Of a stretch of 64,000 nucleotides of DNA, positions 12,868-24,930 are shown in pieces. This DNA comes from Diphasiastrum complanatum. Taxonomy: Eukaryota; Streptophyta; Lycopodiopsida; Lycopodiales; Lycopodiaceae. Made by a program: the position numbers and the translations under genes. Below the pieces are notes generated by a model. The model did no database searches. It saw nothing but the letters and a program-made list of their open reading frames with translations, and had not been told where the DNA came from. Position 1 is the stretch's first letter. Each line of letters opens with the position of its first letter. The DNA is taken from contig CM055103.1 of assembly GCA_029204225.1 (NCBI GenBank), positions 54,579,426 to 54,643,425 on the forward strand, in the 5' to 3' direction.

Positions 12868-15364
12868 AATAGTGAAGACTCCTTGTGATTTAGACAATAA
12901 TATGTTGTTTCTCTCTCACTATAGGATCCTTAAAAGGTGTACTACCAACTCCTATGCAAGACCTTGCAACAAAATGTGATTTGGATCTTACTAGCTCTAC
13001 CAATCTCTCTCAAACTAGATCAACATCTCATCAATTGTTGGACCATAGGCAAAGTTTGGGTCAAACTATCTTTGGCACATGTGAAACACTCCAAGAATCC
13101 TCAAATTACTGAAATACAAGCCAATTGTATGAAAGAAAGTGGCTATGACCTCAAAATGATGACTAGATCTCAAATAGATTACATTGGCAAGTCTCTTCTT
13201 GAATTTTTTGGTCAAACTAGCAAGATATGATCAAACCAAATGTGTCCAGATAGGTCTAGGTGCCCTAACTAACCCTCTTCAAAAGATTATAACTTTTGAT
13301 TGGCTCTACCAAATGGATTGAAACAAATTGATACAAAACAAGACAAAACTAACTTTCAAACAAGCTATCTAGCACCAAATTCGGATCTAACTTAGAAGAG
13401 AACTTTCCAAATGAATTTGGTTGTACTTCACACGTGCCTGAACAGGGAATTCCATACAATACCTGAAATGATTCAATCATTATGAATCTCAGTTTTATGC
13501 CCAACGAAATAGGTCCCAGATAAGGCCTAATAACTGGTATAAGGTTGTTTGTTTTCCAACTCTCGATCATCTGAACATATTTTCCTCTGAAAATCTTCGG
13601 ACTCTTTTTGATCATCAAATTGCCTTTGGATATTTTCTTTGCATCTCTGGAACAATTTTTTCATAAGGCTTGCCAAATACTCGTCAATTGTCTCAGCACT
13701 CTTTGTATTCTCCTTTTTGCTTATGGGTGTTTCCTCAGTTCTTCTCCTGATTGAAGAGGTGTTTTCCTAGTCGAAGTCCTGGCCTCATTGACACTCTTGT
13801 CTCGACAAGAAGAGGAGAACCTTCAATTATTAGGTTGCACAAACCTTGGGTTATCAGTCCTTGAGGAGGTTATGAATTGGTGGTAGAAACAAATTGGACG
13901 AATAGATTGATGATGGTAGAAAAACACGATGAGGGGTTTGGTGGAAGGCGAAGGAACTGACAATATTATAATTGCAATCTTAGACCTTTGTAGTGTCGAG
14001 CTTTGATTATCAATTACTTGGTGTGGAGCTCACTTTATCCTATAGGTCCATTGTCGTCTTCATCTTTTCCTTTGATCCATTATTTGTTGAGACTCGGCCA
14101 AGATCTTGTCTTGCTTCTCGATCTTTCTTTTTGTATTGGCCTTTTCAGCTGGATCTCTTTGATTCTTTTGTTCTTTATATTTTATTATTTTTTCTTGCAG
14201 CTTCACCTACTTTCTTAAATATTCTTTCTAGCGAACCAACCAATGTAGGTGGTACTTGGTCTTTGCAAAAAACTATAATGACTATTTAGTTGCCTCGGAA
14301 AGACTACCATGGTCTGAAAGAGATGAATAGTGAGATGGTGGAATAATAGAAAGATGTAAGATAAGATGGTGTGGATGATATAACAGACATGGAAGTAGAT
14401 ACAGATGTTGTGGCAAGAGAACTGGATGACGGGAATTTGGATGGTGTGGATGTAGGAGTGGTTGAAGGAGAAGACTGATTATCCAATACTTGTACTTCCC
14501 CCTTCTTAAGGATCTTCATATCCCTGGTGTTCAAAACCCAAGGTTTATGACTAGGGTGCTCCTCCTAGTTGAGTCCCTTTGGATTGCCCGTCTGTCTTCT
14601 TAATCTTTATCTTCTTGAGTGGGATCAACTGCAAGTGTATCTTCTGCTTGTGTGGTTACAGGCAACTCTCTTTCTCTCTCCCCTATGGTGACTACTGGAA
14701 TGCTACCACATAATGAACTGCTTGTTGGATGCGAGGGGATGATGTCTCTAGTTGCATGTCCCAGTTGGTGATTGGGACCTAGATCTTCTAGCAGCAGGTG
14801 ATTGCACTTGTGGTGATTGTAACTGCTGAGTATCCATCAGCTGTAGCTGTTTGGAGGAAGTGGCAGGTGATGTTCATGCTCATTTGTTCTGCAATCTACG
14901 TTCCTCTTCATAAAGATGGTATCACTGCTGCACGTTTGGTGATTTAGGCACATGAAGCTTCTAGCTCTAGATCTTTGATGGTATCCAAGTTGTACTTTCA
15001 TTTAATGAATGACTCATTTGGCAAATCTATCGGTTGATGTTGTCAATTGAGTCTTTGGGTAATTGATTCGGCTAGAATCCCTGGGTTGAAAGATTTTGTT
15101 AAAACTCGATCAAGAGATTTGGCAGAAGTCGATGTGTTTGTAGCACTCGGTGAGAGCACTTGGTCGTGGGACTCACGTAGAATATTTGGTGGAGCGCTTG
15201 GGTGGGACATTTGGTGGAGCACTTGGTTGGAACATATGGTGAAGCACTCGGTTGGAACATTTGGTTGAAGCACGTAGGACCAAATTTTCACAATTTCTCT
15301 GTAGTTGACTCCAAGACCAATATCTCAATTATATATAGGTCACAACTTTGAAGTGATATGGATC
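12868..15364. other. Spacer with low-complexity stretches
   Basis: No recognisable gene. The part just above 12868 is probably the 5' leader of the gag remnant. On the minus strand 14304-14534 gives a Ser/Thr/Pro-rich low-complexity frame (SSPSTTPTSTPSKFPSSSS), and 14570-14700 a charged frame; these could be linkers of a decayed polyprotein. ORFs at 13349-13618 and 13993-14289 match nothing I know. Confidence 0.4.
15184..15275. repeat. 25-bp tandem repeat, about 3.5 units
   Basis: The unit TGGTGGAGCACTTGGTTGGAACAT recurs with small changes between about 15188 and 15275. On the minus strand it encodes a repeated phrase containing PPN and VLHQM, so it may have been a short coding repeat. Confidence 0.75.
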
Positions 15365-16880
15365 TCTCAAAAATTTGATGTGTAGATAAGTGGGAAAATA
15401 AAAGTCGGTTTTCTAGGGCGTCATTTATTCCATTTTTGCATGAATTGATATTTAAGTCTATGTATCAAATATATTTATCCTAATAAGCAATAATACATGC
15501 ATTCATGTGTAAATATACCTAGTTGGGTTATACATGGGATATTATAACTATCGATGTGTTCTATATTGTCGGTTCAACACTAATACATATCATCAAAGTG
15601 TCTCAAACAATACATGACATTCACTTATATCAATTTAAAGGCATGTTATACTATCATATTCGTCTAATAAAAGTAGTTAGATGGATATGATAGTATAACA
15701 TGCCTTTAAATTGATATAAAGTGTGTCATTTATTGTTTGATACACATCCATGATATGTATTAGTGTTGAATCCGACAATATAGAACACGGATAGCTATAA
15801 TCTCCCATGTATAATCCAAATAGGTAATTTTACGGATGAATGGATGGATAACTACCTATTATGATAAAATATGAGATACATAGACTTAAATATCAATTCA
15901 TGCAAAAAATGGAATAAATGACGGCCTAGAAAATCGTCATTTATTCTTGTCTATATGACTGTTTTTCGGAAGCCATCATTTATGCCAAAAATTACATTTT
16001 TTTGAAGTTTTATGGCTTCATGTGTAGATAAGTGGGCAAATAAAAGTAGTTAGATGGATATGATAGTATAACATGCCTTTAAATTGATATAAGTGTGTCA
16101 TATATAGTTTGATACATGTCGATGATATGTATTCGTATTGAATCCGACAGTATAGAAAACATGTCGATAGGTATAATATCCCATGTATAACCCAAGTAGT
16201 TATTTTACACATGAATGGATGAATTACTGTCTATTATGATAAATATACGTGATACATAGATGAATCCGATAGTATGGTACACGTCGATAGGTATAATATC
16301 CCATGTATAACCCAATTAGGTAAATTTACAAATAAATGGATGGATTACTGTCTATTATGATAAATACATGTGTTACATAGACTTAAATATCAATTCATGC
16401 AAAAAATAAAATTAATGATGGCCTAGTAAACCGTCACTTATTTTGATTTATATGACAATTTTTCGAAAACCATCATATATGCCAAAAAAATTACATTTTT
16501 AAAAGTTTTATGGCTTTATGTGTAGATAAGTATGCAAATACAAGTAGTTAGATGGATATGATAGTATAACATGCCTTTAAATTGATATAAGTGTGTCATA
16601 TATTGTTTGATACATGTCGATGATATGTATTGCATTGTATTAGTTTGAATCGGATGGTATTGAACACGTCTATAGGTATAATATCCCATGTATAAGATTA
16701 GTAGCTAAATTTACACGTAGATGAATATGATATGTATATGTGACTTCTCAAACTTAAATCATCATTGCATGCAAGAAATTGGCATAAGTGACAACCTAGA
16801 ATATAGTCTTTTATTTTGGTTTATATGACAACTTTTAAAAAGCCGTCATTTATGCCAGAGATTGTCATGTGCCAAATCTA
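15365..16880. repeat. Tandem repeat cluster (units of about 500 and 370 bp) with GACGG...CCGTC hairpins
   Basis: The right arm of the palindrome is repeated downstream in direct orientation. The phrase ATGTGTAGATAAGT recurs near 15371, 16020 and 16517, and ATGATAGTATAACATGCC recurs near 15685, 16060 and 16558. Within the second unit, GGTATAATATCCCATGTATA is itself duplicated about 125 bp apart (near 16170 and 16290). Each unit carries a small self-complementary motif of the form GACGGCCTAGAAAACCGTCA. Such motifs remind me of subterminal regions of plant CACTA elements, but no CACTA terminus was found. Confidence 0.8.
15402..15942. repeat. Long near-perfect palindrome, arms of about 265 bp
   Basis: The left arm begins CGGTTTTCTAGGGCGTCATT and the right arm ends with its complement, ATGACGGCCTAGAAAATCG. 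In between, landmarks pair across the centre: TTGCATGAATTGATATTTAA with its complement, and AATTTAAAGGCATGTTATAC near 15635 with GTATAACATGCCTTTAAATT near 15690. The centre is near 15670 with a loop of about ten bases. A transcript would fold into a very long hairpin. It looks like a fold-back or MITE-like element, or a rearranged end of the flanking tandem unit. Confidence 0.88.
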
Positions 16881-16959
16881 AGCAATTATCAACTACAATG
16901 GAAGTAAAGCTAAGAGCAAGAAAAGTACAAAGCATTCAAGATAACATATCCATAAAAAG

Positions 16960-17475
16960 CTAGAAACACAAGGATCTCCATAGAATCTCAATAGAAATGA
17001 AAGAAAGAGTACAATCAATGGAAATGGAGCATGGATTCATGTAGATAAGGCACATGAGACCTAACAATGGAAATCCCCATAGCTCATATTCACAAGGAGG
17101 AAGCAAGAAGCTCAACAATAGTAATGATGAACCACAATGGGTATGAGGAGTGACATTATTGATTGTGCTATTCTGTATGCAATGTTGCATAGGAGATGAC
17201 GATTGTTCAAGATGGCACATATAACTCATGTACCACAGTGAATTGCGATGATGTTTTGATTGTCGTGAAGAATAGTTTTCATCATCACTCAAACAAGGTC
17301 CATATGAGTCGTGTTGCTCATATTGATCTGAATTACTGTCGTTGTGCTCCCCATACTGATAATATTGATCTGAAATACTGTCATTTTGCTTCTCATACTG
17401 ATAATCACAATATGATTGGTCATCACATTCAAATTGATTATCAAATTCCACCTCATAGTCAGAATCAGAATCCAT
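16960..17475 (-). CDS. Hypothetical acidic Asp/Ser/Gln/Tyr-rich protein, first exon or fragment
   Basis: Unrecognised. It starts at the ATG complementary to 17473-17475 (MDSDSDYEVEFDNQFECDD). Residues 1-65 are strongly acidic and contain a repeated motif, DSISDQYYQYGEHNDSNSDQ. After about residue 85 the composition turns to Leu/Cys/Pro-rich text typical of non-coding sequence, so the true product may end in an intron or be truncated. It lies directly beside the CACTA-like repeat cluster, which could mean it belongs to the same element; that is inference. Confidence 0.3.
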   Translation of the reverse strand: MDSDSDYEVEFDNQFECDDQSYCDYQYEKQNDSISDQYYQYGEHNDSNSDQYEQHDSYGPCLSDDENYSSRQSKHHRNSLWYMSYMCHLEQSSSPMQHCIQNSTINNVTPHTHCGSSLLLLSFLLPPCEYELWGFPLLGLMCLIYMNPCSISIDCTLSFISIEILWRSLCF

Positions 17476-18003
17476 TTTGACAAATCAAGGGAGAATATGA
17501 GTCTGAAAATTTGAAAGGACTCTTAGAAAAAAAATGGGAAATTTAGTTTTTGCAAGGAAATAAGCTCTTGACAATTTCTCCACCCACTTAAAACTCAGAA
17601 TTCTACGATGGGTGAAACTGAGAATGGCGGGAAGTTGTAGTTCATATACAACTGAGCACTTTTCTTTTTACAGCGTTCACTTCCGAACCCAGACGGAAAT
17701 GATATGAGGATTGAAAATACACAAATAAAATACAAGGAAGTTTGACTGAGGGTAAAAAGGAGGGTCTTGAAAAAAAAAATTGAAAAGTAATAATCACAAA
17801 ATCTCAACAACTTAGCACTGTCAAGCTCATACTTAGAACCGTGAAAAAATCTGAAAATTGTTGGCAAATTTTTTATCAGCTGCTCTTGTGGTGCATTTGA
17901 GTGCTCATAAAAAAATTTTGTGACAACCCTAAATTTTTGAAAATTTGTATGCAAATAGAAGGGATCGAGAGAAAAGAGAGAGAAAGGGGTGCGCAAGCAG
18001 GAA
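17476..18003. other. Spacer, no gene seen
   Basis: A/T-rich spacer between the acidic ORF and the minisatellite. The long minus-strand frame at 17595-18236 owes its C-terminal half to chance and its N-terminal half to the repeat. Confidence 0.5.
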
Positions 18004-18258
18004 GAGGTAGAGAGAGAAAGGAGGTAACCGCAGGAGAGAGGGGTAGAGAGAGAAATGAGATAACCGAAGGAGACAGGGGTAGAGAGAGAAATGAGATAAC
18101 CGAAGGAGACAAGGGTAGAGGAGGAACGAGGTAACCAACATGAAGGTAGAGAGAGAAACGAGGTAACCGACATGAAGGTAGAGAGAGAAGGGGTAGCCGA
18201 AGCACTCGTAGAGAGCGAAAAACTCAACCGAAGCACTCGTAGAGAGAGAAAAACTCAG
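18004..18258. repeat. Purine-rich minisatellite, about 8 units of 31-39 bp
   Basis: Units share GGTAGAGAGAGAAA followed by GAGRTAACCGAAG-like sequence. Unit length drifts from about 38 bp at the left to about 31 bp at the right, and the last two units carry CCGAAGCACTCGTAGAGAG. The strand asymmetry (purine-rich plus strand) creates long spurious frames on both strands. Confidence 0.9.
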
Positions 18259-19599
18259 GAACAATCAATATTTTGCATCAGATATCATCGATTTATGAAG
18301 GAACGATCATCGTTTAGATAAGGAGAGTTGGATCGGAAAGCGATGGTTTTCTGTTTGTGGTATTGTCCCCAGATCTGGTCGTTTTGGTGCAGGAAATGTA
18401 TTGTTGGACACATCAGGTTGGAAAATGGCAGCATTTGCTAGTGGAAACGAAAAATAGTCTGGCATTGATTTTATATCAGAAAAATTAATTTACTTTAGCA
18501 TTGTGAGGTTGGTCAGAAGGTTTTCTTCCCTCGAGTGAAGATGGTCTAGTCTTAGAGAGGAGGAATGAGGGAGGGGGCGCTAGCAGTAAGATGCAAGAGG
18601 TGATCGATTTGATCTCAAATGAGGAGGAAATGGATGCAAAACAGCCTGAGAGTTTTATGCAATGTGATAGTCCTTATCCTCGAAGAAGCTGGCCTGAGAA
18701 AAGTAGTCAATAGAACAAAGAGATGTCGAAGGATGATGAAATACGTGAAAAGACTGAGGCGGAGGACGAAAGTGCTTGCAGGAGATACTCGTCTAGGAGA
18801 GAGTATAGGGTTAGGTTTAGATCATGTTAGATTAGCTAGGTTAGGACTATAGGTAGGGTTAGGCTTGATTTTTTTAACAAAGCTTCAAAATGAAGAATTT
18901 GAAAAAAATTTGCAATGGAAGCAAAACTTCAGAGTTGAAGCTTTTAAGTGCTTCTCTCTCACTTGGAAAAAATTCACAAAAAAATTTCAAAATTCTGGCA
19001 ATTCTAACCCATCTCCACTAATTTGATCATAACTTTCTCAATATTGATCCAAATCAAACAAACTCAGTACCTCTGAAGAGCTAACAACAAGCTCTATCAG
19101 CCTATAGTATCAGATCAATGATTGGCAGTGATTTGATAGGTCGAATCAATCACAGAACAGGACTAAAAACTTTGAAGAAAGAAAAACTAACAAAACTATA
19201 GCTACAAATCAAGATTTGTTATGACTTTTTGAATACTAATCCAAATGACCTGCCATATGGATCAATCAAAGCTAAAACAATGACCTAAAATCCTATGGAA
19301 AAAAACTTGAAATAAAAACTTAGATAAAATCTGAAAAATTCAAATCAAGTGAAAGCAAAATTCAAAAGTGCAATAACTTTTGCATCTCTTATCCAAATGC
19401 CTTGAAAATTGGTGCAAATTAAAGCTAAAACAGAGCTCTAAAAATCTAGAGAACCAAATTAGAAATAGAAAAAAAGGAATTTAATGTCAAAGTCATTTAC
19501 AAGTGGTAATTGTGCAAACTAGCTTGTGTAAATTTAACACACCTAATCACAACTAGTTTGTAGAATAGACTTGCTTATCAACCCTAGGGCTGATCTTAA
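18259..19599. other. Spacer, partly probable 3' LTR of the neighbouring minus-strand Copia element
   Basis: From 18540 to 18850 there are short purine-rich ORFs of no recognisable family. The part from about 18870 to 19545 lies just beyond the stop of the Copia polyprotein and has the AT-rich texture of an LTR. A possible start is TGTTAAATTTACAC on the minus strand near 19540, but I could not fix both ends. Confidence 0.35.
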
Positions 19600-22500
19600 C
19601 TTCGCAAATGCAGATCTTCAAAGTGGTTTAGTGAGGATATTAGCAATACATTCACTACTTGCCACATGCTCCAAAGATATCTCCTTTGATTGCACCTTCT
19701 CTCTCACAAAATGATGAGAGATCTCAATGTGTTTTGACCTTGCATGGAAGATTGGATTGGTTGCAAGGTGTTGGGCTGAAATGTTGCCATTGTAGAGAGT
19801 TGGAACAACATCTAAACTCATAAATTTCAGCTCCATAAGTAGCCTCTTGATCCATAATAGCTCCTTTGTTGTAGTGGTGAGAGCTTTATACTCGGCTTCA
19901 GTTGAAGAAAGTGAGATGGTTTCTTGTTTCTTTGACAACCAAAAAACTACTCCTCCACCAATGAATGTTGCATAGGCACTTGTGGACTTCCTATCCCTTT
20001 TGTCACCTGCAAAATCCAAGTCACTAAAGGCATGCAAATCAATGACATCTCCTCTATAGAGAATTCCATGATCTAGAGTACCCGAGATGTATCTCAAGAT
20101 CCTTTTAGAGTTTTTCCAATGTATCACTAATGGATCTTGCATATATTGACTTAGCCTACACACACTAAAGCATAGAGCAGGCCTAGTTATAGTGATCCAC
20201 ATTAAGGAGCCTATAAGCTGCCTATAAAGAGTGATGTCCATGAAGGATGCTTCATCACTTTTATTGAGCACTTTTACATCTTGTTACATTGGTATTTCTA
20301 CATGCTTGCAATCTTGCATCTTGAATCTATTGAGCACTTTGAGCATATTTAGTTTGACTAATGAACATGAAATATGAACCTCTAAGTACTTCTATGCCCA
20401 ATATAAAGTGAAGTTGACCAAGATCTACCATCTTAAATTCTAGTGATTTTTCTTGGTTTTCTCAATACCATCAATGTTATCACCACCAAGGATGTTGTCA
20501 TCTACATAAATCAATAAAAGTACAATGTCATTTACATCATACATTATGTACAAAGTTGGATCATATTTTCACTTTGACTGAATCCAATGGAAACTAAGAA
20601 ATCATGAAGTCTTGAATTCCAAGATCTTGATGCTTGCTTCAAACCATATAAGCTCCTTTGAAGATGACATACTTTACCTTCCATCCTGAGCTTGATGAAG
20701 CCTTGGGGCTGCTCTATGAAGATGTCTTCTTCCAAATAGCCATTCAAGAATGCATTAGAAAGAGAATCCAATCAAAATGTGAAGCAAGTGCAAGAAGTAA
20801 CCTTTTTGTGACCATCTTGGCCACGGGTGCAAAAGTTTCTTCAAAATCTATGCCCTTTGCTTGAGCATATCCATTGGCAACTAGCCTTGCCTTGTGTTTG
20901 CTCACACTTCCATCCATATTGAGTTTTAGCTCAAAAAACATTACATTTACATCCAATCACATTCTTAAGAGGTCTATCAACAAGGATCCATGTGCCATTC
21001 TCCATCAAAGCATTATATTCATCTATCATAGCTTGAAACCATTCCTTTGAACTCAATGCAACTTCTACACATGAAGGTTCTTCAAAACTTGAAATTAGTG
21101 CAAAGGATGAAGATGGATTACCCTCGGCTTGCTTCCCCTTGTCCTGGTATGTGAGCCTCAATGGCTCCATTCTTACCCTTGATGATCTTCTTTGAGTGAT
21201 TGGTTCACTTGGCTCTAGCTCCTCCTCAAGATCTAAGACATCTTGATCCTCGGCCACCTCCCTCTTGATAGGTGATTTGATTGATCCATCAACAAGTTTA
21301 TGCATATTATGCTCATCAAAAATGATATCTCTAGAAATCACAAACTTGTTGGAAGATGGAATGTATACCTTATATCCCTTGCTTGCTTTGTCATACCCAA
21401 GCATAATACCTTTGATTGATGATGAATCTTCTTTGGTCCTTTTCTCCAAAGGTGTATGCACATAGAAAATGCATCCAAACACCTTTAAGTCCTTGAGATT
21501 TGGCTTCCTCCCATACAAGACTTCAAAGGGTGTTTTGCCTTCAATAGTGCTACATGGAACTCTATTCATCAAATGGTTACACAAGTGAGAGCTTCTCCCC
21601 AAAAAGCTTTTGGGAAACATGCATCAATCCTTAAGGCTTTAGAACATTCACACAATGTCCTATTCCTCCTCTCGGCTACCCCATTTTGTTGAGAGATGTA
21701 GGGACAAGATTTTTCTTTTTAATCCCTTCTTGATCACAAAAATCTTTACAAGCATTGGAGATATATTCTCCACCATTATCACTTCTAAAAGTTTTGATCT
21801 TGTGATCAAGATGCTTCTCAACAAATGCTTTGAACTTAAGAAAGCTTTCAAATACTTGTGCTTTAGATGAAAGTAAGAATACCCAACAAAACCTTGAGTA
21901 ATCATCTATGAATGTAACAAACATGGTGGAACCTCCATTGGACATTGTACTTGCAAAGTGTACATCCGAGTGGATCAACTCAAGTTGATGAGTTGTCTTT
22001 GTGATTGAACTTGAGAAGGGCTTCTTATGTGATTTTGAGAGAGCATGTGCTTCACATACTTTCTCCTATTTTGCCAAGGATCTTGGAGGTTCTAAGGCAA
22101 GCTCCTCCTTGCACATGACCTCCATGGACTTTGAGTTGATGTGACCATATCTTTTGTGCCAAAGACTATGGCTGGATATTTTGGTCTCCTTGGCTAGCAT
22201 CACAATATTAGCATCCACATAGGCATCTAATTTGAATAATCTTCCAAATCTTATGTCTCTAGAAATGATCTTGCCATCCTTCTTGATGTTACATGCATTT
22301 CTGGTGAACTCCACAATCAAACCATTGTCAAGTAATTGTCCTACACTAAGCAAGTTCTTAGTGATGCTAGCAATGTAAAGTACTCCATCAATCTTGATCT
22401 TCCTTGAAGATAACAAGACTCATAACACTTATCCAATTTGGAGAAAGTGCTTCAAAAATGTTTCAACTTCCAGATCTCCTTGAATACATGCAAGTTGTAC

Positions 22501-22830
22501 AGAAAGAATGACATGCGAAATTCAATTCTCTCCTCGGCCATGAGGACTCCTTGGAGATCTTCAAGTGAGGGCAACTTGCCCATAATTGCATAGCCTTGCA
22601 CTAGGTTAGCAAAATCCACACTCAAACCATTCAAGATTAGTTGAACAAGTTCACTTCCCTTAATGGAATATCCTATGTAAGCAAGCTCCTTGTTTTAAGT
22701 CCTTAACTCTCAACACATATGAATGTCCACTCTCTCCTTTAGCTTGAAATTATTGAAGGATTTGATTCTTCAAGGATAGAAACCCTGAAGTATTCTTGGA
22801 TTCATATAAGAGTTTCCCATGCTTCTTGAC
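19600..22830 (-). pseudogene. Nearly full-length Copia polyprotein remnant
   Basis: Minus-strand Copia with domains in the order gag-IN-RT-RNase H. From high to low coordinates: gag scraps (near 22830-22450), pre-integrase LWHKRYGHINSKSM near 22170, and an integrase core with FIDDYSRFCW and RSDNGGEYIS (21780-21920). Then come GKTPFEVLYGRKPNLKDLKV, SRDIIFDEHN, RT motifs ([40 protein letters not shown]), YVDD at 20497-20508, and RNase H (DRKSTSAYATF, SSTEAEYKAL, HIEISHHFVREKV). The final 217-residue frame (19618-20271) is open. RNase H reads LYNGNISAQ at about 19770-19798 where family members normally have a catalytic CDN, so that site looks lost. Many frame breaks; dead. Confidence 0.92.
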
Positions 22831-22872
22831 GACAAGCACCTACCTCCTTAAGGCTACAATCATTTTTATACA

Positions 22873-23196
22873 ATGGATAGCAACCTTGCTCATAATCCAA
22901 AAAGCCCCGCATCCATAGATGACGAAGACACCATCTCCGACACCCAGATGCGAAACAAAGGCAAAGGGGTGGCCACAGACACAGATGAGGACGACAAAGA
23001 AGATCTTTACAGGTGGTACCATCAATTTTCCTTGGGTGCCAAGTATATTGTTGGTAAAATCCATGCCTATGATATGCACATCTAAGACAACATGATGCAG
23101 TTGTTCCAGCATACGAATGAGATGACCAGCAACATTAAAAGGTTGGTTGAGAGGATTGCATCTCTGGAGGCAGACAATAAGCTGTTGTTTGCATGA
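22873..23196 (+). pseudogene. Small charged coiled-coil ORF, possibly an N-terminal gag-like fragment
   Basis: An ATG at 22873 opens a frame beginning MDSNLAHNPKSPASIDDED, then an acidic Lys/Asp-rich stretch and RWYHQFSLGAKYIVGKI. A stop at 23083 interrupts it, after which the same frame continues through NMMQLFQHTNEMTSNIKRLV and RIASLEADNKLLF to a stop near 23196. The second part is heptad-like. The layout recalls the N termini of retrotransposon capsid proteins or plant-specific coiled-coil proteins, but I do not recognise a family. It faces away from the coiled-coil remnant at 23.5-24.9 kb. Confidence 0.4.
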
Positions 23197-23364
23197 TGAG
23201 AGCATGAAGCGAATAAAGGCAGAAACCGCCTTACAGCTCTGTTATAGGCCTCTTCATATTATATAATTGTCCAGTGTATATCTTCATTTCCAGGTTATAT
23301 ATTACCATATTGGAGTAGATATACATTATTTAGCAAATACATGGCATCACATATCCCCCTCCTC
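23197..23364 (-). mobile_element. Polypurine tract and start of a 3' LTR, minus strand
   Basis: On the minus strand GAGGAGGGGGA (23354-23364) is followed by TGTGATGCCATG starting at 23351. That is the arrangement of a polypurine tract and the first bases of a 3' LTR. The frame upstream of it reads DVSHLRGG-like text, as at the end of a retroelement ORF. The far LTR edge is not resolved. Confidence 0.45.
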
Positions 23365-23539
23365 AAATGTGAAACGTCCTCATGAATAGATAATCTCTGT
23401 TTAGAGAATTGTTCATTCATTAGAAAAGAATACTTTCGTGTCGTTGAATGATTCTCCTTTTAAATCTTCGTTAGGTCAAATGTAAAGATATTGCTTCAAT
23501 TGTTGAATATATGACCTGTACTTGGTATTTTAGCATACC

Positions 23540-24930
23540 TCAAGCATTGAGTTGTCTTTGATCATCATCACATGATTAGCATCACATAATCAATGTCGTC
23601 ATATACAAGAAGAAGTTGGAAAAGACTTCATGTATTGAGATCATCGTTAATTGCTGTGCCATTTCCAAGTCTTTTTGACACTCGAGCAATAATATGTCCT
23701 CTTTTGCTCTGGTGTATCTTCCAATAGGTAAGTTACCGTATGATGACAATCGTACAAGGAGTAAAGTCCCATCAAATAACTCCTATACTAACTGGAAGTC
23801 TTCATCAGAATTTTTCCTAAGTGTAATCTATTCGAATAAAGTAGATGAGAATTGAATAATCTTACACTTTACAAATAAATTCTGAACAAAAAATAATGTT
23901 TTGGCTACAAAAGTGCCAAACTACCAATAAGTATATGTACAGAAGGCTTTATGTTCGCGGGATTTGACTCTGTCCTATAGATTGTGCTTGATTTCTACAA
24001 AATAACTTGAAAATTTTTGCTCCTAGTCGGTGTATAGGCCATACAACTCTGGGTATGCCATATTAATATTTAACAGCAGACATGCATCATCAAATTCCTC
24101 AATATTCACCCGGCCTTCTGGTAAATAAAGCTTGAACTCTACATGTCACCTCCAAAATTTTCGTTTCATATTGCTATGCGTAAAAAACTGGTACTCCTTT
24201 ATCCGACTGTACTCTAGAGCATACATGAATGTTGAGCCTATATATAATCTAACTGACCCAAATGGCGAAACATTAAATTTGCCCTAGATTATGGCCCAAC
24301 ATAGACAACCCTTTTGCTCTATGTAAGTTGGTCCCATAATTAGAGAAAATTTTCTTTTTCCCATACTGCTTGCCAGTCCTCGAATGCCATGCCTACTGAG
24401 CTTGGTAGCATGAAATAATCGACATCCCATTGCAATTCGATGTTAATATGGCAGGGACTCCACTTCCAGAATTGTTCAAAAAAAATTTGAAAACGTTGTG
24501 CACATACCTTCGACTGATTTCTTTTCAATCGCTTTGCCTTAGGCTGCACGTCAGAAACGTCCTGTATGTGGATGTCTACAACGAGCTTCTAGTCTTCAAG
24601 TTGTTGTTTAAGGATTGCTACCTCCTTCTGAAGGTCCGACATCCTTATACATGCCTCTCCATACTCCAGATGGTCGGCCACCCCTGTACAATTCTGGGTT
24701 GCATGGAGCTCCTTTGACAGATTCTCAATCTTTTTGAGGGCCTGCAGATATTCGTCATGTGCATCTGGCCCAGAACAGATGGATGTCTTGGCTAATATCT
24801 CTTTCAGCTTGGCAAGCTCTTCTTCGACAAGTGCTTTGTCATTCTCGAGAGAGATCTGAAACTCGACTCAAAAATTTTCAAGCATCTGGTCTTGAAGGCT
24901 TCATGAGATATAGCTGCTAAAGACTTGTCT
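23540..24930 (-). pseudogene. Coiled-coil protein remnant ending near a polypurine tract, unrecognised
   Basis: A minus-strand coding trail over about 1.4 kb. It starts with a heptad-rich part (SLENDKALVEEELAKLKEIL, LQALKKIENLSKELHATQN, SDLQKEVAILKQQLED) and then a stop near 24595. Next comes a C-terminal region with WDVDYFMLPSSVGMAFEDWQ, FGSVRLYIGSTFMYALEYSR, EGRVNIEEFDDACLLLNI and RAKEDILLLECQKDLEMAQQ. Several stops and frame changes mark it as dead. It sits immediately 5' of the polypurine tract at 23354-23364, so it looks like the last ORF of an LTR element rather than a host gene. It resembles no pol domain. Compare the plus-strand ORF at 51.5-53.5 kb, which has the same coiled-coil-then-polypurine layout. 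Confidence 0.45.

Noticed and set aside
17595-18264. Three overlapping ORFs of 100-213 codons rich in Ser/Leu
   Set aside because: All arise from the purine-rich minisatellite at 18004-18258, which lacks stops in several frames.
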